A stretch of 11,967 nt of DNA from Desulfuromonadales bacterium. GTDB taxonomy: Bacteria; Desulfobacterota; Desulfuromonadia; Desulfuromonadales; BM103. The notes beneath the pieces are model-generated. The model saw only the letters and a program-made list of their open reading frames with translations. It ran no database searches and was not told where the DNA came from. Below are positions 1 through 7,868 of the stretch, piece after piece. Numbering within the stretch: the stretch's first letter is position 1; each line of letters opens with the position of its first letter. The DNA lies in the NCBI GenBank assembly GCA_030630015.1, contig DAOVNV010000053.1:1-11967 (forward strand), written 5' to 3'. The position numbers were made by a program, and so were the translations under genes.

Positions 1-225
1 ATATTGCTTGGTTTGGAACATGTAGATATGCCGGGCGAGTTTTCATTTGGCGCGTTTGCTGACTTGAGCTATGACATCATTGGCCCCCTGTGGGTCGGCG
101 GCTTAGTCGGTGGGATCCTGTTTGGCAGCCTGGCCTATTTTATAACCCTGCGTCTGGTGCCTCTTATCAAGGGTTGGCGCATCCAGCGCTGGCCGCGGCG
201 GGATTGGCACAGGAGAAACAAGTAG
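1..225 (+). CDS. DUF2062 family membrane protein, C-terminal end (5' truncated by window edge)
   Basis: The reading frame is open from base 1 and ends at TAG 223-225, so only the last 74 residues are seen. The visible part has a soluble stretch, then Ile-Gly-Pro-Leu followed by a glycine-rich hydrophobic segment (about visible residues 26-53, IIGPLWVGGLVGGILFGSLA and on to ITLRLV). It closes with a short basic tail rich in Arg and Trp. The IGP-L-glycine-rich helix followed by 'AYFxTLRL' is the usual C-terminus of DUF2062 proteins, small inner-membrane proteins of unknown function. A TTG at base 4 is in frame but is unlikely to be the real start, because the family is roughly 150-200 residues long. 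A hairpin repeat follows the stop codon directly. The family call is from pattern memory of the C-terminus only. Confidence 0.7.
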   Translation: MLLGLEHVDMPGEFSFGAFADLSYDIIGPLWVGGLVGGILFGSLAYFITLRLVPLIKGWRIQRWPRRDWHRRNK

Positions 226-272
226 CGCGGGACCCGCCTTCGCCCACAGGGCTATGGCGTGGCAAGCGCGGG
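226..272 (+). repeat. Dispersed GC-rich hairpin repeat, copy A
   Basis: The repeat starts one base after the stop codon of the DUF2062 gene. Bases 235-245 and 249-259 fold into an imperfect hairpin (CGCCTTCGCCC / GGGCTATGGCG, two mismatches) with an ACA loop. CGCGGG blocks stand on both sides. The last 23 bases (250-272) are identical to bases 6939-6961, and the first 13 (226-238) match 6917-6929 with one difference. The same hairpin plan occurs again at 8928-8951. It has no T tract, so it is not a standard intrinsic terminator. Confidence 0.75.
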
Positions 273-296
273 GCACGGAATGTGAAAAACCACTGC

Positions 297-309
297 AAGG
301 GGTCCCCTT
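297..309. promoter_or_regulatory. Short palindrome over the only SD-like sequence of rsmA
   Basis: AAGGGGTCCCCTT is a 6-base inverted repeat around a single T at 303, ending 6 bases before the rsmA ATG at 316. Its left arm (AAGGGG) is the only ribosome-binding-like sequence upstream of the gene and is rather far from the start (13 bases). In RNA it could fold as AAGGG/CCCTT with a GTC loop and hide that site. It could also be a DNA operator or chance. Confidence 0.3.
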
Positions 310-315
310 TCGATT

Positions 316-1101
316 ATGCCCATTCGCCCTAAAAAGAAGTTCGGTCAGAATTTCCTTCAAAATGAGCATGTCATTGACAGGATTTTGGCTGTAGCGGATC
401 TGTCCGAAAATGACAGGGTTGTGGAGATAGGGCCGGGACTGGGGGCTCTGACTGATCGCCTGCTGGGTACGGGTGCCCATCTGCTCGCCGTGGAAGTTGA
501 TCACGATCTGGCTGCCTTGCTGACAGAGCGTGACGACCCGAACCTGAAGATTACAACCGGTGATGTCCTGAAGCTCGACTGGGCGGCACTGCTTCCCGAA
601 CCACCCTACAAGCTGGTTGCCAACCTGCCTTACAACATCTCCAGCCAGATCCTTTTCAAAATTCTCGATCACCGGGGGCTTTTTAGCCGCTTGGTTCTGA
701 TGTTCCAGAAAGAAGTTGGTGACCGGCTTGCAGCTGTCCCTGCTACGCGCGATTACGGCATCCTTTCCGTGCTCATGCAGACCTGGTACGATGTCAAGCG
801 GGTCGTGCGTGTTTCCCCCGGCTCTTTTTATCCTCCACCCAAGGTTGAATCTGTTGTACTGCAGTTCGATCCTCTCTCCGAATCACGCTTTACAATTCAT
901 AATGAACGGGTTTATCGTACTCTTGTGCGCGGTGCTTTCACGCAGCGTCGCAAAACAATTCGCAACAGCCTGCTCGCTTCCGGGTGGTCGGCCGAAACGA
1001 TCGACCGGATGCTTTCGGCTAATGATATCGATCCGAAACGTCGTGGTGAAACCCTGACTTTGCGGGAATTTGCCGAATTGAGCAATTTTCTGACCGACTG
1101 A
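316..1101 (+). CDS. rsmA: 16S rRNA (adenine(1518)-N6/adenine(1519)-N6)-dimethyltransferase RsmA (KsgA)
   Basis: 261 aa, close to the usual 260-275. The enzyme uses S-adenosylmethionine to dimethylate two adjacent adenines in the 3' terminal helix of 16S rRNA late in 30S assembly. The family hallmarks are in order: FGQNF at residues 9-13, the SAM-binding motif VVEIGPGLG at 35-43, the acidic end of the next strand (VEVD, 59-62), GDVLKLD at 82-88, and the catalytic NLPYNISS at 103-110. A C-terminal region with SFYPPPKVES follows, then a helical tail containing FTQRRKTIRNSL. The ATG at 316 is preceded in frame by TGA (283-285) with no other ATG, GTG or TTG between, so the start is well fixed. The ribosome-binding site is poor and lies inside a palindrome. 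A strong terminator follows, so rsmA probably ends its transcription unit. Confidence 0.97.
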   Translation: MPIRPKKKFGQNFLQNEHVIDRILAVADLSENDRVVEIGPGLGALTDRLLGTGAHLLAVEVDHDLAALLTERDDPNLKITTGDVLKLDWAALLPEPPYKLVANLPYNISSQILFKILDHRGLFSRLVLMFQKEVGDRLAAVPATRDYGILSVLMQTWYDVKRVVRVSPGSFYPPPKVESVVLQFDPLSESRFTIHNERVYRTLVRGAFTQRRKTIRNSLLASGWSAETIDRMLSANDIDPKRRGETLTLREFAELSNFLTD

Positions 1102-1120
1102 CTGCAGAGCATCAAGGACG

Positions 1121-1199
1121 CAGAACAGAGTAGACAAACAATAGATGAAAGCAACTCATCTTGACTTATCCTGTCTGCTGTATTCTGTGTTTTTTTTTT
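1121..1199 (+). terminator. Intrinsic terminator after rsmA, long AT-rich stem plus T10
   Basis: Bases 1121-1136 (CAGAACAGAGTAGACA) pair with 1172-1187 (TGTCTGCTGTATTCTG): 16 positions with two mismatches and one G-U. The loop holds a smaller hairpin, GATGA 1144-1148 with TCATC 1156-1160. TGTG and a run of ten T (1190-1199) follow directly. The stem begins 20 bases after the rsmA stop. The stem is longer and less GC-rich than usual, but stem plus long T tract fits Rho-independent termination. A promoter for the next gene would have to overlap it; TTGACT at 1161-1166 and TATTCT at 1181-1186 are only 14 bases apart, so I do not call one. Confidence 0.7.
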
Positions 1200-1230
1200 G
1201 CTTTCAGTTCAACAATGAGGAGTTATAGTT

Positions 1231-2112
1231 ATGTTTGATGTGGTCGCCACGGTAAATGGTGCCCCGATATTCTCCGGAGATCTGCAAACGACCATGCAGA
1301 GCCTGGCCAGCGAGCAATTTAAAACCCGCCTGGAAGATGTGCCGGTTACTGCCAGGAGTGGACTCAGGGAGATGGCCCTGTCCCGGTTGATTGCCAGGGA
1401 ACTGATCTACCAGCAGGCTTTAGCAGAGGTCGTTGTGGCCTCAGTCGAAGAGATCGAGACCGAAAAGAACAGAATCCTGAGGCAAATGGGCAATCCGACC
1501 GATTTCTTGGATCGACTGGATGCGGCAGGTATGGACGAAGCCTCTTTTGTGAGAATGCTGCGTAAGGACGTGACTGTCGACCAGGTGCTTGCCCGAAAAC
1601 TGGATGAGATTCCCGACCCGGACGAGCAGAAAATCAGGACATTTTTCAGCAAGCATCCCGAAAAGCTGAAAAGCCCAGTTCAGGTCAGGGTCCGTCACAT
1701 TCTCCTGCCCGATGATCCTCAGCGATTGGAGGCTTCCGAGACCATGGCCCGGGAACTGCTTTCAATGGCAAAACCGGAAAACTTTGAGGATTTAGCCAGG
1801 AAGCATTCTATCTGCCCCAGTGCCGCAGGCGGCGGCGACCTGGGATATGTGCGCAGTGAAGACCTGGATCCGAACTTTGCCGAAATGGCCTTTCAATTGC
1901 CGGTCGGTGAGGTTGGGGGGCCGGTTCGCACTCCATTCGGGTTTCACCTGTTGCTCGTTGAGGATCGGAGGATACCCGCTCCGCTGACCCTGGAAGAGGC
2001 CCGACCGAATATCATCAGGTTTTATAAACGCGAGGAAGCCTCACGCCGACTCGACGCCTGGGTCGAGGAGTTGCGCGCACTTGCCAGTATAGAGACTGCT
2101 TCAGTCGATTAA
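1231..2112 (+). CDS. Cytosolic parvulin-type peptidyl-prolyl cis-trans isomerase (SurA/PpiC/NifM-like)
   Basis: 293 aa. It should catalyse cis-trans isomerisation of peptide bonds before proline and act as a foldase or chaperone. The N-terminal part (about 1-140) is helical and SurA-like: it opens with VATVNGAPIFSGDL, typical of SurA_N/foldase heads. The C-terminal part (about 150-245) is a PpiC rotamase domain: RHILLP at 155-160, HSICPSAAGGGDLGY at 192-206, and FGFH at 236-239. A short helical tail follows. The start is well supported: AGGAG at 1218-1222 is 8 bases upstream, and an in-frame TGA at 1216-1218 excludes a longer N-terminus. There is therefore no signal peptide or lipobox, unlike exported SurA and PrsA; the layout resembles cytosolic NifM-type parvulins. 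The next gene begins 52 bases downstream and may be co-transcribed. The client is unknown. Confidence 0.9.
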   Translation: MFDVVATVNGAPIFSGDLQTTMQSLASEQFKTRLEDVPVTARSGLREMALSRLIARELIYQQALAEVVVASVEEIETEKNRILRQMGNPTDFLDRLDAAGMDEASFVRMLRKDVTVDQVLARKLDEIPDPDEQKIRTFFSKHPEKLKSPVQVRVRHILLPDDPQRLEASETMARELLSMAKPENFEDLARKHSICPSAAGGGDLGYVRSEDLDPNFAEMAFQLPVGEVGGPVRTPFGFHLLLVEDRRIPAPLTLEEARPNIIRFYKREEASRRLDAWVEELRALASIETASVD

Positions 2113-2164
2113 TACTGAGTACCAGAATTTTTAATAGTATCTGCCGTTTGATGAGGAGCCAGAG

Positions 2165-5100
2165 ATGGACGTTGTTATTGAAGGACACGGTCAGGAATTC
2201 AAGCAGCATTTCCAGCACATGCTTGAAGAAATCAATACTCTGCTCGAGAAAGAGAAGGATGATACGAGTGCCGCCTGGTTGAAATGCCTGGCAGAAAGCC
2301 TGCTGGTTTACAGCCACTCCCATGCTCTTCTTGAACTGCCTGCCGAGGAACTCCTCAGGCTGCTTCGCAAGTTTCTCAAATTCCTGTCGCTCCGCGAAAC
2401 GACGACCAACGTCATGCCTTTTGCAACCGACGACAGGGAACAGTTTTATCTGCTGGTGAATGTCCCGGATGTTCCATTTCTGGTTGATTCCCTGAGTATG
2501 TTGTTCAGTGAACTCAATGAAAGAGCGACGATTATTTCACATCCGATCCTGTCTGTAGAGCGTCGTGATGGGAAACTGGTCGAACTGCGCAAGGGTGGCG
2601 GCAGCGGCAGTCACGAATCGGTCATGTTGATAGAGATAGATCGCCCCTTGCACGATGACGACGCTCTTCTCGAGCAGGTTCGGCAGCGACTGGAGTTGGT
2701 GCAGAATGTGGGCGCCATCCAGAGTGATCTGGATGATCGCTTGAACGCCATGCGCGACGTTGACGATTGCCACTCCCAGTCCTCTTTTATCGAATGGCTG
2801 CGCGATGGCAATTTCTTCTGTTTCAGCTATGCGGCCCTGGATGTCCAGAAGCGGGAACGTGGCCAGGCTCTCATCACTTATGCCGTGGAACCGCTTGGAC
2901 TTCCATGCAAAGCCATCGAAAAGAAGGAATACCGCACCGGACAAGCACATAAGCTGACTACAAATGCCCGTTTGCGCCTGATGCGTTCCGACCCGATCCT
3001 CTACGAGCCGCTCGATTACAGGAGCCCCCTGCATCGCCGGGATTCGCTCGTCTATCTTGGTTTCAGAGAGACTCTTGGCAAGGGCCACTGGCGCGAGCAT
3101 GCCTTCATCGGCCTCTTCTCCCAGGCGAGCATTAACGCCCTGATTGTCCATGTTCCTCCTCTTCGTGAAAAAGTCATGCGCGCCCTCCAGCGGCAGCACA
3201 TCATGGAAAACTCTTATGACTATCGTAAAGTCATTGAGATTTTCAACATGTTTCCCAAGGTGGAGCTTTTCTTTCTTGAAGAGAAGGACCTCGACCTTTT
3301 GGTCCGTTCTTTTGTTTCCCTCCAGCGCCAACAGGCCGTCAAGGTCGTAGTGACGCGCAGACTGAGTTTGCGGGATGTGACCCTGCTGGTCATCATGCCA
3401 CGGAGTTTTTACAATATTGATACGACCAGAAGGCTCGAATCCTACCTTGGTCGATACCTGAAAGCGGAGAGTGTCGATTCCCGTGTCGTCCATTTTTACT
3501 CAGAGTATCTGAGCATGCACTTTCGTGTGGTGCCGCAGTCGAACAAGGTCAAGATCGACATTGACGCCATGGAGCGGATCATGACCGAACTGGCCCGCCC
3601 TTGGGAAGACCGCCTGCTGCAGCAGTTATGTCGCAAATTTGATGGAGAACGGGCGAACCAGCTCTGGCCGGTTTACAGCGAGGGCTTCTCACAGGAATAT
3701 AAGGCGATGACCCATCCCCGGTTTGCAATCCGGGATGTGGCCGCGATCGAAGCAATTCTGGTTGATGGTGTCGAGCGTTTTGATCTTTGGGGCCCATTCC
3801 AGAATCAGGATGAATATTTTCGCCTGCAGTTCTACAGCCTCAGGGAAAGCTATCTTAACGAACTGATGCCTTTTCTGGAAAATCTTGGCTTAACCGTGGT
3901 CGGTGAATTTGACACGAACGTGGAAGTCGGAGGAACAGTCGCCTACATCAAAAGCTTTAACGTCCGCAACGGCAATCCCACGACCAAACCTCTCACGGAC
4001 ATTCGCGACGTTCTGATCGAAGTTCTGACCGCCCTGCGCAAGGGAGATGTTGAGAATGACTATCTCAACCATCTGATTATCCTGGCAGGCCTGGATTGGA
4101 AACAGATCGATGTGTTCCGTGCCTATCGCAACTACTATTTCCAGATTGGCAACCCTTTCACCAAGAGCCGTGTTGCTTATGCTCTGATCAACAACCCTCG
4201 TGTCGCTGAACTCCTTTATAGATATTTTGAAGCACGCTTCCAACCCAACCCTGCGTGGACTGATGCTTTGCGCAGGGAAGAGGAGGCCCTGATGCCGGTT
4301 CGCATGGAACTGGCTGAGGCCCTAAATTCCGTAGATGATATTAATGAGGACCGGATTCTGCGTAGTCTGTTCAACTTGATCGATTCGACCATACGCACCA
4401 ACTTCTTCCTGCGCTGTGCGGATGAAGACTATTTCCTTTCATTCAAGATCAGCGCGATCGGTATCATCGAGATGCCTTTCCCGCGCCCCCTGTATGAGAC
4501 CTACGTGCATTCCGCGACGATGGAGGGGATTCACCTGCGTGGTGGACGTGTTGCACGTGGAGGAATTCGCTGGTCAGATCGGCCTGACGACTTCCGTACG
4601 GAGGTGCTCGGCCTGATGAAGACCCAGATGACCAAAAACGCGCTCATCGTGCCAGTCGGATCCAAAGGCGGTTTTGTCGTCAAGACTCCGTTCGAGACCA
4701 GGGAAGAGGGGGCCGAATTGTCCCGGCAGGCCTATATCACCCTGATGCGCGGCTTGCTCGATCTCGTGGATAACCGGGTTGAGGGCCAGATCGTTCATCC
4801 CGAAGGGATCGTGGTTCACGACGATCCCGATCCTTATCTCGTGGTGGCAGCTGATAAGGGAACGGCCCATTTGCCGGATACGGCGAACGGTGTAAGCATC
4901 GATTACGGCTTCTGGTTGAATGATGCCTTCGCCAGTGGCGGTTCACACGGTTATGACCACAAGAAACTCGGCATCACCGCACGCGGCGCCTGGGAATGCG
5001 TCAAACGCCATTTCCGCGAGATGGGCAAGGATATCCAGAACGAGGATTTTACCACTGTCGGCATCGGCGATATGAGCGGTGATGTGTTCGGCAACGGCAT

Positions 5101-6913
5101 GCTCTTGTCCAAGCATACCCGGCTTCTGGCAGCCTTCGATCATCGTCATATCTTCCTTGATCCGAACCCCAGTGCAGCCGAATCCTGGAAAGAACGCAAG
5201 CGTCTATTCAACCTGCCACGCTCCTGCTGGGCGGATTATAATCCGGACCTGATTTCCGCCGGTGGCGGTGTCTGGCCGCGTACCGACAAGGATATCCCGT
5301 TGTCGCCAGAAGTGAAGAAGATGTTTGGCATGCGGCATTCCTCTATTGACGGCGAAGGCCTCATTCAGCGCATTCTTACTGCTGACGTGGAACTGCTCTG
5401 GAATGGTGGGGTCGGAACTTATGTCAAGGCGAGTGCGGAAAGCCAGGAGGATGCCGGTGACAAGTCGAACGACGCCGTGCGGGTGAATGTGCCCCAGATC
5501 AGGGCGCGGGTCATCGGTGAGGGCGGTAATCTCGGCTTCACCCAGAAAGCTCGCATCGAGTACGCGCTTGGCGGTGGCCGCATCAATACCGATGCTATCG
5601 ATAATTCGGCCGGTGTAGACACCTCGGACCATGAGGTCAATCTCAAGATATTCATGCAGACGCTACATGAACTCGGGGTTGTTAAAACCGAGAGAACTCG
5701 CAACAAGGTTCTCATGGAAATGCAGGACGAAGTTTGTCAGATGGTGCTGCACAACAATTATACGCAGAGCCTGTGCCTGTCGCTCGACCAGTTGCGCTGC
5801 CAGGCTGATGCCGACCCGTTTATCGATCTCTCAGATCGGCTTGTCAATGCCGGCCTGCTCGACTTGCAGGGAGAATTCCTCCCGGGGCGCAAGGAACTGC
5901 AGGCCAGGGATCAGGTTTATGTCAGGTCGGAGCTGGCTATCCTGATGAGCTACAGCAAGATGCACCTGTTCGAGGCCCTGCTCAACAGCGACCTGCCCGA
6001 TCTGGACGACGCGTACGAGATACTCAAAAACTACTTCCCGGGATTGATCGGCAAGCGCTATGGCCGTTACATCGAGAAACACCCGTTGCACCGGGAAATC
6101 GTTGCGACCATGATCACCAACCATGTCGTGGATCACTCCGGCTGCGCTTTTCTGAATAAGCTCACCCGCCAGACCGGGGCAACTATGGTGCAGGGCGTCA
6201 AAGCCTACTTGGTGTTCGACAAGGTACTGGGTGGCCCGGCTGTTCGTGCCCAGGCGTTCGCAGCGGACAACAAACTTGCGTGTGATCGCCAATACGCAAT
6301 TCTGCTCAAACTGGAAGATGCCCTGGCAGGACTCTGTGCCCAGGCTGTTGATCTGGATCTACCCATTGATCTGGATGAATCCTGCGTCGCTGATTACCGT
6401 GAAAAACTTGCGCAGCATTGCACTCACCTCAGGACATTGATCAATAAAGAGGATTGGAAGGTCTGCGAGAATGCAGCCAAATCTTTGAAAACTGAAGGGT
6501 TTGCGGAGGATCAGGCCAACCGCATTTCCAGATTGCATAATCTCGGCGGCTTTCTGCCTGCAGTTCACATCTCTTCATCGACAGATGCCAGCCTGCAGGA
6601 TGTTATTGGGGTTTTGAACGGCCTGCACGTGCGTTTGCATTTTGACTATCTCCTTGATGCCTTGTCAGAAGTCGTTACACGCAACCGCTGGGAGCGTATG
6701 GCGCAAACTTCGCTGCGCGGCGCACTCCAGCAACAAGTTGTTCGTCTGGCCGGTACCATCGTCGCCAAGGGGCAGTCGCTTGAAGGCTTCCTGGCTGAAC
6801 GCCGCCGCCGTTTTGATTTTTACCTGGAAATGGTCAACAGCCTGCGCTCCGCCGGCTCTCCGGGCATCAGTGCTTTTACCGTACTGCTGCATGCGATGGA
6901 AGGGATAGATTAA
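2165..6913 (+). CDS. Large NAD-dependent glutamate dehydrogenase (GDH180 class)
   Basis: 1582 aa, near the 1580-1650 typical of the large-subunit class known from Streptomyces clavuligerus and Pseudomonas aeruginosa. It oxidatively deaminates L-glutamate with NAD+ to 2-oxoglutarate, ammonium and NADH, mainly for glutamate catabolism. The N-terminal ~650 residues are the regulatory, ACT-containing part of this class. The catalytic core carries RGGIRWSDR (798-806), VPVGSKGGFVVK with the glutamate-binding/catalytic lysine region at K834, AADKGTA (K898), and GDMSGDVFGNG (968-978). The nucleotide-binding region has VIGEGGNLG around 1117-1124. The last ~350 residues form the helical C-terminal domain. 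GAGGAG 6 bases upstream of the ATG fixes the start. The frame is uninterrupted. Relatives are controlled allosterically (arginine, aspartate or citrate depending on species); which applies here cannot be read from the sequence. Confidence 0.95.
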   Translation: MDVVIEGHGQEFKQHFQHMLEEINTLLEKEKDDTSAAWLKCLAESLLVYSHSHALLELPAEELLRLLRKFLKFLSLRETTTNVMPFATDDREQFYLLVNVPDVPFLVDSLSMLFSELNERATIISHPILSVERRDGKLVELRKGGGSGSHESVMLIEIDRPLHDDDALLEQVRQRLELVQNVGAIQSDLDDRLNAMRDVDDCHSQSSFIEWLRDGNFFCFSYAALDVQKRERGQALITYAVEPLGLPCKAIEKKEYRTGQAHKLTTNARLRLMRSDPILYEPLDYRSPLHRRDSLVYLGFRETLGKGHWREHAFIGLFSQASINALIVHVPPLREKVMRALQRQHIMENSYDYRKVIEIFNMFPKVELFFLEEKDLDLLVRSFVSLQRQQAVKVVVTRRLSLRDVTLLVIMPRSFYNIDTTRRLESYLGRYLKAESVDSRVVHFYSEYLSMHFRVVPQSNKVKIDIDAMERIMTELARPWEDRLLQQLCRKFDGERANQLWPVYSEGFSQEYKAMTHPRFAIRDVAAIEAILVDGVERFDLWGPFQNQDEYFRLQFYSLRESYLNELMPFLENLGLTVVGEFDTNVEVGGTVAYIKSFNVRNGNPTTKPLTDIRDVLIEVLTALRKGDVENDYLNHLIILAGLDWKQIDVFRAYRNYYFQIGNPFTKSRVAYALINNPRVAELLYRYFEARFQPNPAWTDALRREEEALMPVRMELAEALNSVDDINEDRILRSLFNLIDSTIRTNFFLRCADEDYFLSFKISAIGIIEMPFPRPLYETYVHSATMEGIHLRGGRVARGGIRWSDRPDDFRTEVLGLMKTQMTKNALIVPVGSKGGFVVKTPFETREEGAELSRQAYITLMRGLLDLVDNRVEGQIVHPEGIVVHDDPDPYLVVAADKGTAHLPDTANGVSIDYGFWLNDAFASGGSHGYDHKKLGITARGAWECVKRHFREMGKDIQNEDFTTVGIGDMSGDVFGNGMLLSKHTRLLAAFDHRHIFLDPNPSAAESWKERKRLFNLPRSCWADYNPDLISAGGGVWPRTDKDIPLSPEVKKMFGMRHSSIDGEGLIQRILTADVELLWNGGVGTYVKASAESQEDAGDKSNDAVRVNVPQIRARVIGEGGNLGFTQKARIEYALGGGRINTDAIDNSAGVDTSDHEVNLKIFMQTLHELGVVKTERTRNKVLMEMQDEVCQMVLHNNYTQSLCLSLDQLRCQADADPFIDLSDRLVNAGLLDLQGEFLPGRKELQARDQVYVRSELAILMSYSKMHLFEALLNSDLPDLDDAYEILKNYFPGLIGKRYGRYIEKHPLHREIVATMITNHVVDHSGCAFLNKLTRQTGATMVQGVKAYLVFDKVLGGPAVRAQAFAADNKLACDRQYAILLKLEDALAGLCAQAVDLDLPIDLDESCVADYREKLAQHCTHLRTLINKEDWKVCENAAKSLKTEGFAEDQANRISRLHNLGGFLPAVHISSSTDASLQDVIGVLNGLHVRLHFDYLLDALSEVVTRNRWERMAQTSLRGALQQQVVRLAGTIVAKGQSLEGFLAERRRRFDFYLEMVNSLRSAGSPGISAFTVLLHAMEGID

Positions 6914-6916
6914 GGT

Positions 6917-6961
6917 CGCGGAACCCGCCGTCGCCTGCGGCTATGGCGTGGCAAGCGCGGG
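6917..6961 (+). repeat. Dispersed GC-rich hairpin repeat, copy B
   Basis: It lies 3 bases after the glutamate dehydrogenase stop codon. CGCCGTCGCC (6926-6935) pairs with GGCTATGGCG (6939-6948) around a TGC loop: ten positions with one C/T mismatch and one G-U. It is flanked by CGCGG on the left and GCGCGGG on the right. It matches copy A almost throughout, with the difference concentrated in the loop, which is two bases shorter here. The downstream bases (ATGTG, then A-rich) also resemble those after copy A. There is no T tract. Confidence 0.75.
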
Positions 6962-7049
6962 ATGTGATTAAACAGAAGTACGGACACGATAGCGGACCCC
7001 TGTGCTTTTCAGCCGGTTGTTCGTTGTTTCGGCAAGGAGTTGGTTTAGC

Positions 7050-7622
7050 ATGAAGAAGAGACAATTGGGGCCTTGTGTGACGTTTTTTCCGCAGCCGGCG
7101 ACGCTCGTGGTGACCCGGGATGCTGCTGGTCAATCGAATATCATGATGGCTTCCTGGACGGGGATCGTCAGCAAGACACCACCGACTCTTGCTGTTTCTC
7201 TGCACCATTCGCGCCGCACCTACGCCAATATCAGTGAAACTGGGCTGTTTTCAGTCAATATGGTGCCATCGCACCTGGTTGTGGAGGCGGATTTCTGCGG
7301 ACTTGCTTCCGGTACAAATCTGGACAAGGCGACAATCACCGGTTTGAATGTTAAAGACACACCGAATGGTGTTCCATGTCTGACCGAATCCCCTCTTTCT
7401 GTCGAATGTCGCTTCACTCGTGAGGTTGCACTGGGGGAGTATCGACTGACCCTGGCTGAGATACTCGAGATAAACGCAGACGAAGCCGCCTTTGATACCC
7501 ATGGGAGCGCAAATGTACTCGCTTTTGACCCGCTGGTTTATCTGGGCGGTCTGCGCGAATATTGGTCATTGGGTGTGAAACAGGCGGATGCTTATCGTGC
7601 TGGTTTGAAACTGATGCCCTAG
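7050..7622 (+). CDS. Flavin reductase family protein, flavoredoxin-like (FMN-binding split barrel)
   Basis: 190 aa from the ATG at 7050, which has AAGGAG at 7034-7039. An in-frame GTG at 7002 would add 16 residues but has no ribosome-binding site and lengthens the protein beyond the family norm. The N-terminal pattern PQPATLVVTRD..G..NIMMASWTG.VSKTPP (residues 14-45), then SRRTYANI and FSVNMV, is typical of the flavin reductase-like FMN-binding split barrel. The C-terminal DPLVYLGGLREYWSLG (160-175) is characteristic of the flavoredoxin branch found in sulfate and metal reducers. Such proteins bind FMN and serve as flavin reductases or electron carriers in the cytoplasm; the partner is unknown. 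The stop codon TAG (7620-7622) is formed by the terminal repeat of an inserted element, so the last few residues may not be ancestral. Confidence 0.88.
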   Translation: MKKRQLGPCVTFFPQPATLVVTRDAAGQSNIMMASWTGIVSKTPPTLAVSLHHSRRTYANISETGLFSVNMVPSHLVVEADFCGLASGTNLDKATITGLNVKDTPNGVPCLTESPLSVECRFTREVALGEYRLTLAEILEINADEAAFDTHGSANVLAFDPLVYLGGLREYWSLGVKQADAYRAGLKLMP

Positions 7623-7640
7623 CAGCCTGCCGGACTATCT
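7620..7640 (+). repeat. Left terminal inverted repeat of the MITE-like element
   Basis: Its first three bases, TAG, are the stop codon of the upstream flavin reductase gene. It matches the reverse complement of 7820-7840 at 19 of 21 positions; both differences are C/T changes, at 7626 and 7630. Confidence 0.75.
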
Positions 7641-7819
7641 GCATCCTACGCAACGATAAGCTTCGGACACACGGGCTGAAGCGAAAATTTGGCCGTTTGA
7701 GATCAGATTTTGGCTCATTTGAGAGTAATAGCCGTAGCTATTGCTCGAAAAAGGGCTGAAATATGAGCCAATCGGACGAATTTGCATTGCTAGGCTACGG
7801 ACACAAGCAGCCAGTTCAT

Positions 7820-7840
7820 AGATAGTCCGACAGACTGCTA
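7820..7840 (-). repeat. Right terminal inverted repeat of the MITE-like element
   Basis: This is the partner of 7620-7640. It ends with CTGCTA at 7835-7840 and is followed by AT-rich sequence. The pan operon promoter begins about 29 bases further on. Confidence 0.75.
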
Positions 7841-7868
7841 AAACATTGTTAGAATATGCAAATCTTAC

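Larger units (their letters stand above)
7620..7840. mobile_element. MITE-like non-autonomous element with 21-base terminal inverted repeats
   Basis: This 221-bp stretch is bounded by near-perfect inverted repeats: left TAGCAGCCTGCCGGAC... (7620-7640), and right (7820-7840) reading TAGCAGTCTGTCGGAC... on the other strand; 19 of 21 bases match. The interior is itself palindromic. TGGCTCAT (7711-7718) faces ATGAGCCA (7763-7770), and AATAGC (7727-7732) faces GCTATT (7737-7742) across a CGTA loop near the centre. CGGACACA occurs as a direct repeat in both halves. No reading frame inside looks like a protein. If the outermost TA is a target duplication, as in IS630/Tc1-type elements, the repeats proper are 19 bases. 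The parent transposase is not in the window and the family is unassigned. Confidence 0.7.

Noticed and set aside
1161..1186. TTGACT...TATTCT as promoter for the parvulin gene
   Set aside because: The spacing is only 14 bases and both boxes lie within the terminator hairpin. Possible, but not supportable.
2537..3493. Open frame of 318 codons on the minus strand opposite the glutamate dehydrogenase
   Set aside because: It is antisense to a continuous, recognisable 1582-residue gene and has no recognisable domain. Long antisense frames are expected in such codon usage.
7002..7049. GTG at 7002 as start of the flavin reductase
   Set aside because: It has no ribosome-binding site and would add 16 atypical residues; the ATG at 7050 with AAGGAG gives the family's usual N-terminus.
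7562..7759. 65-codon + strand frame crossing the flavin reductase end and the MITE-like element
   Set aside because: It overlaps a real gene in another frame and runs into palindromic repeat DNA; composition and content do not look like protein.
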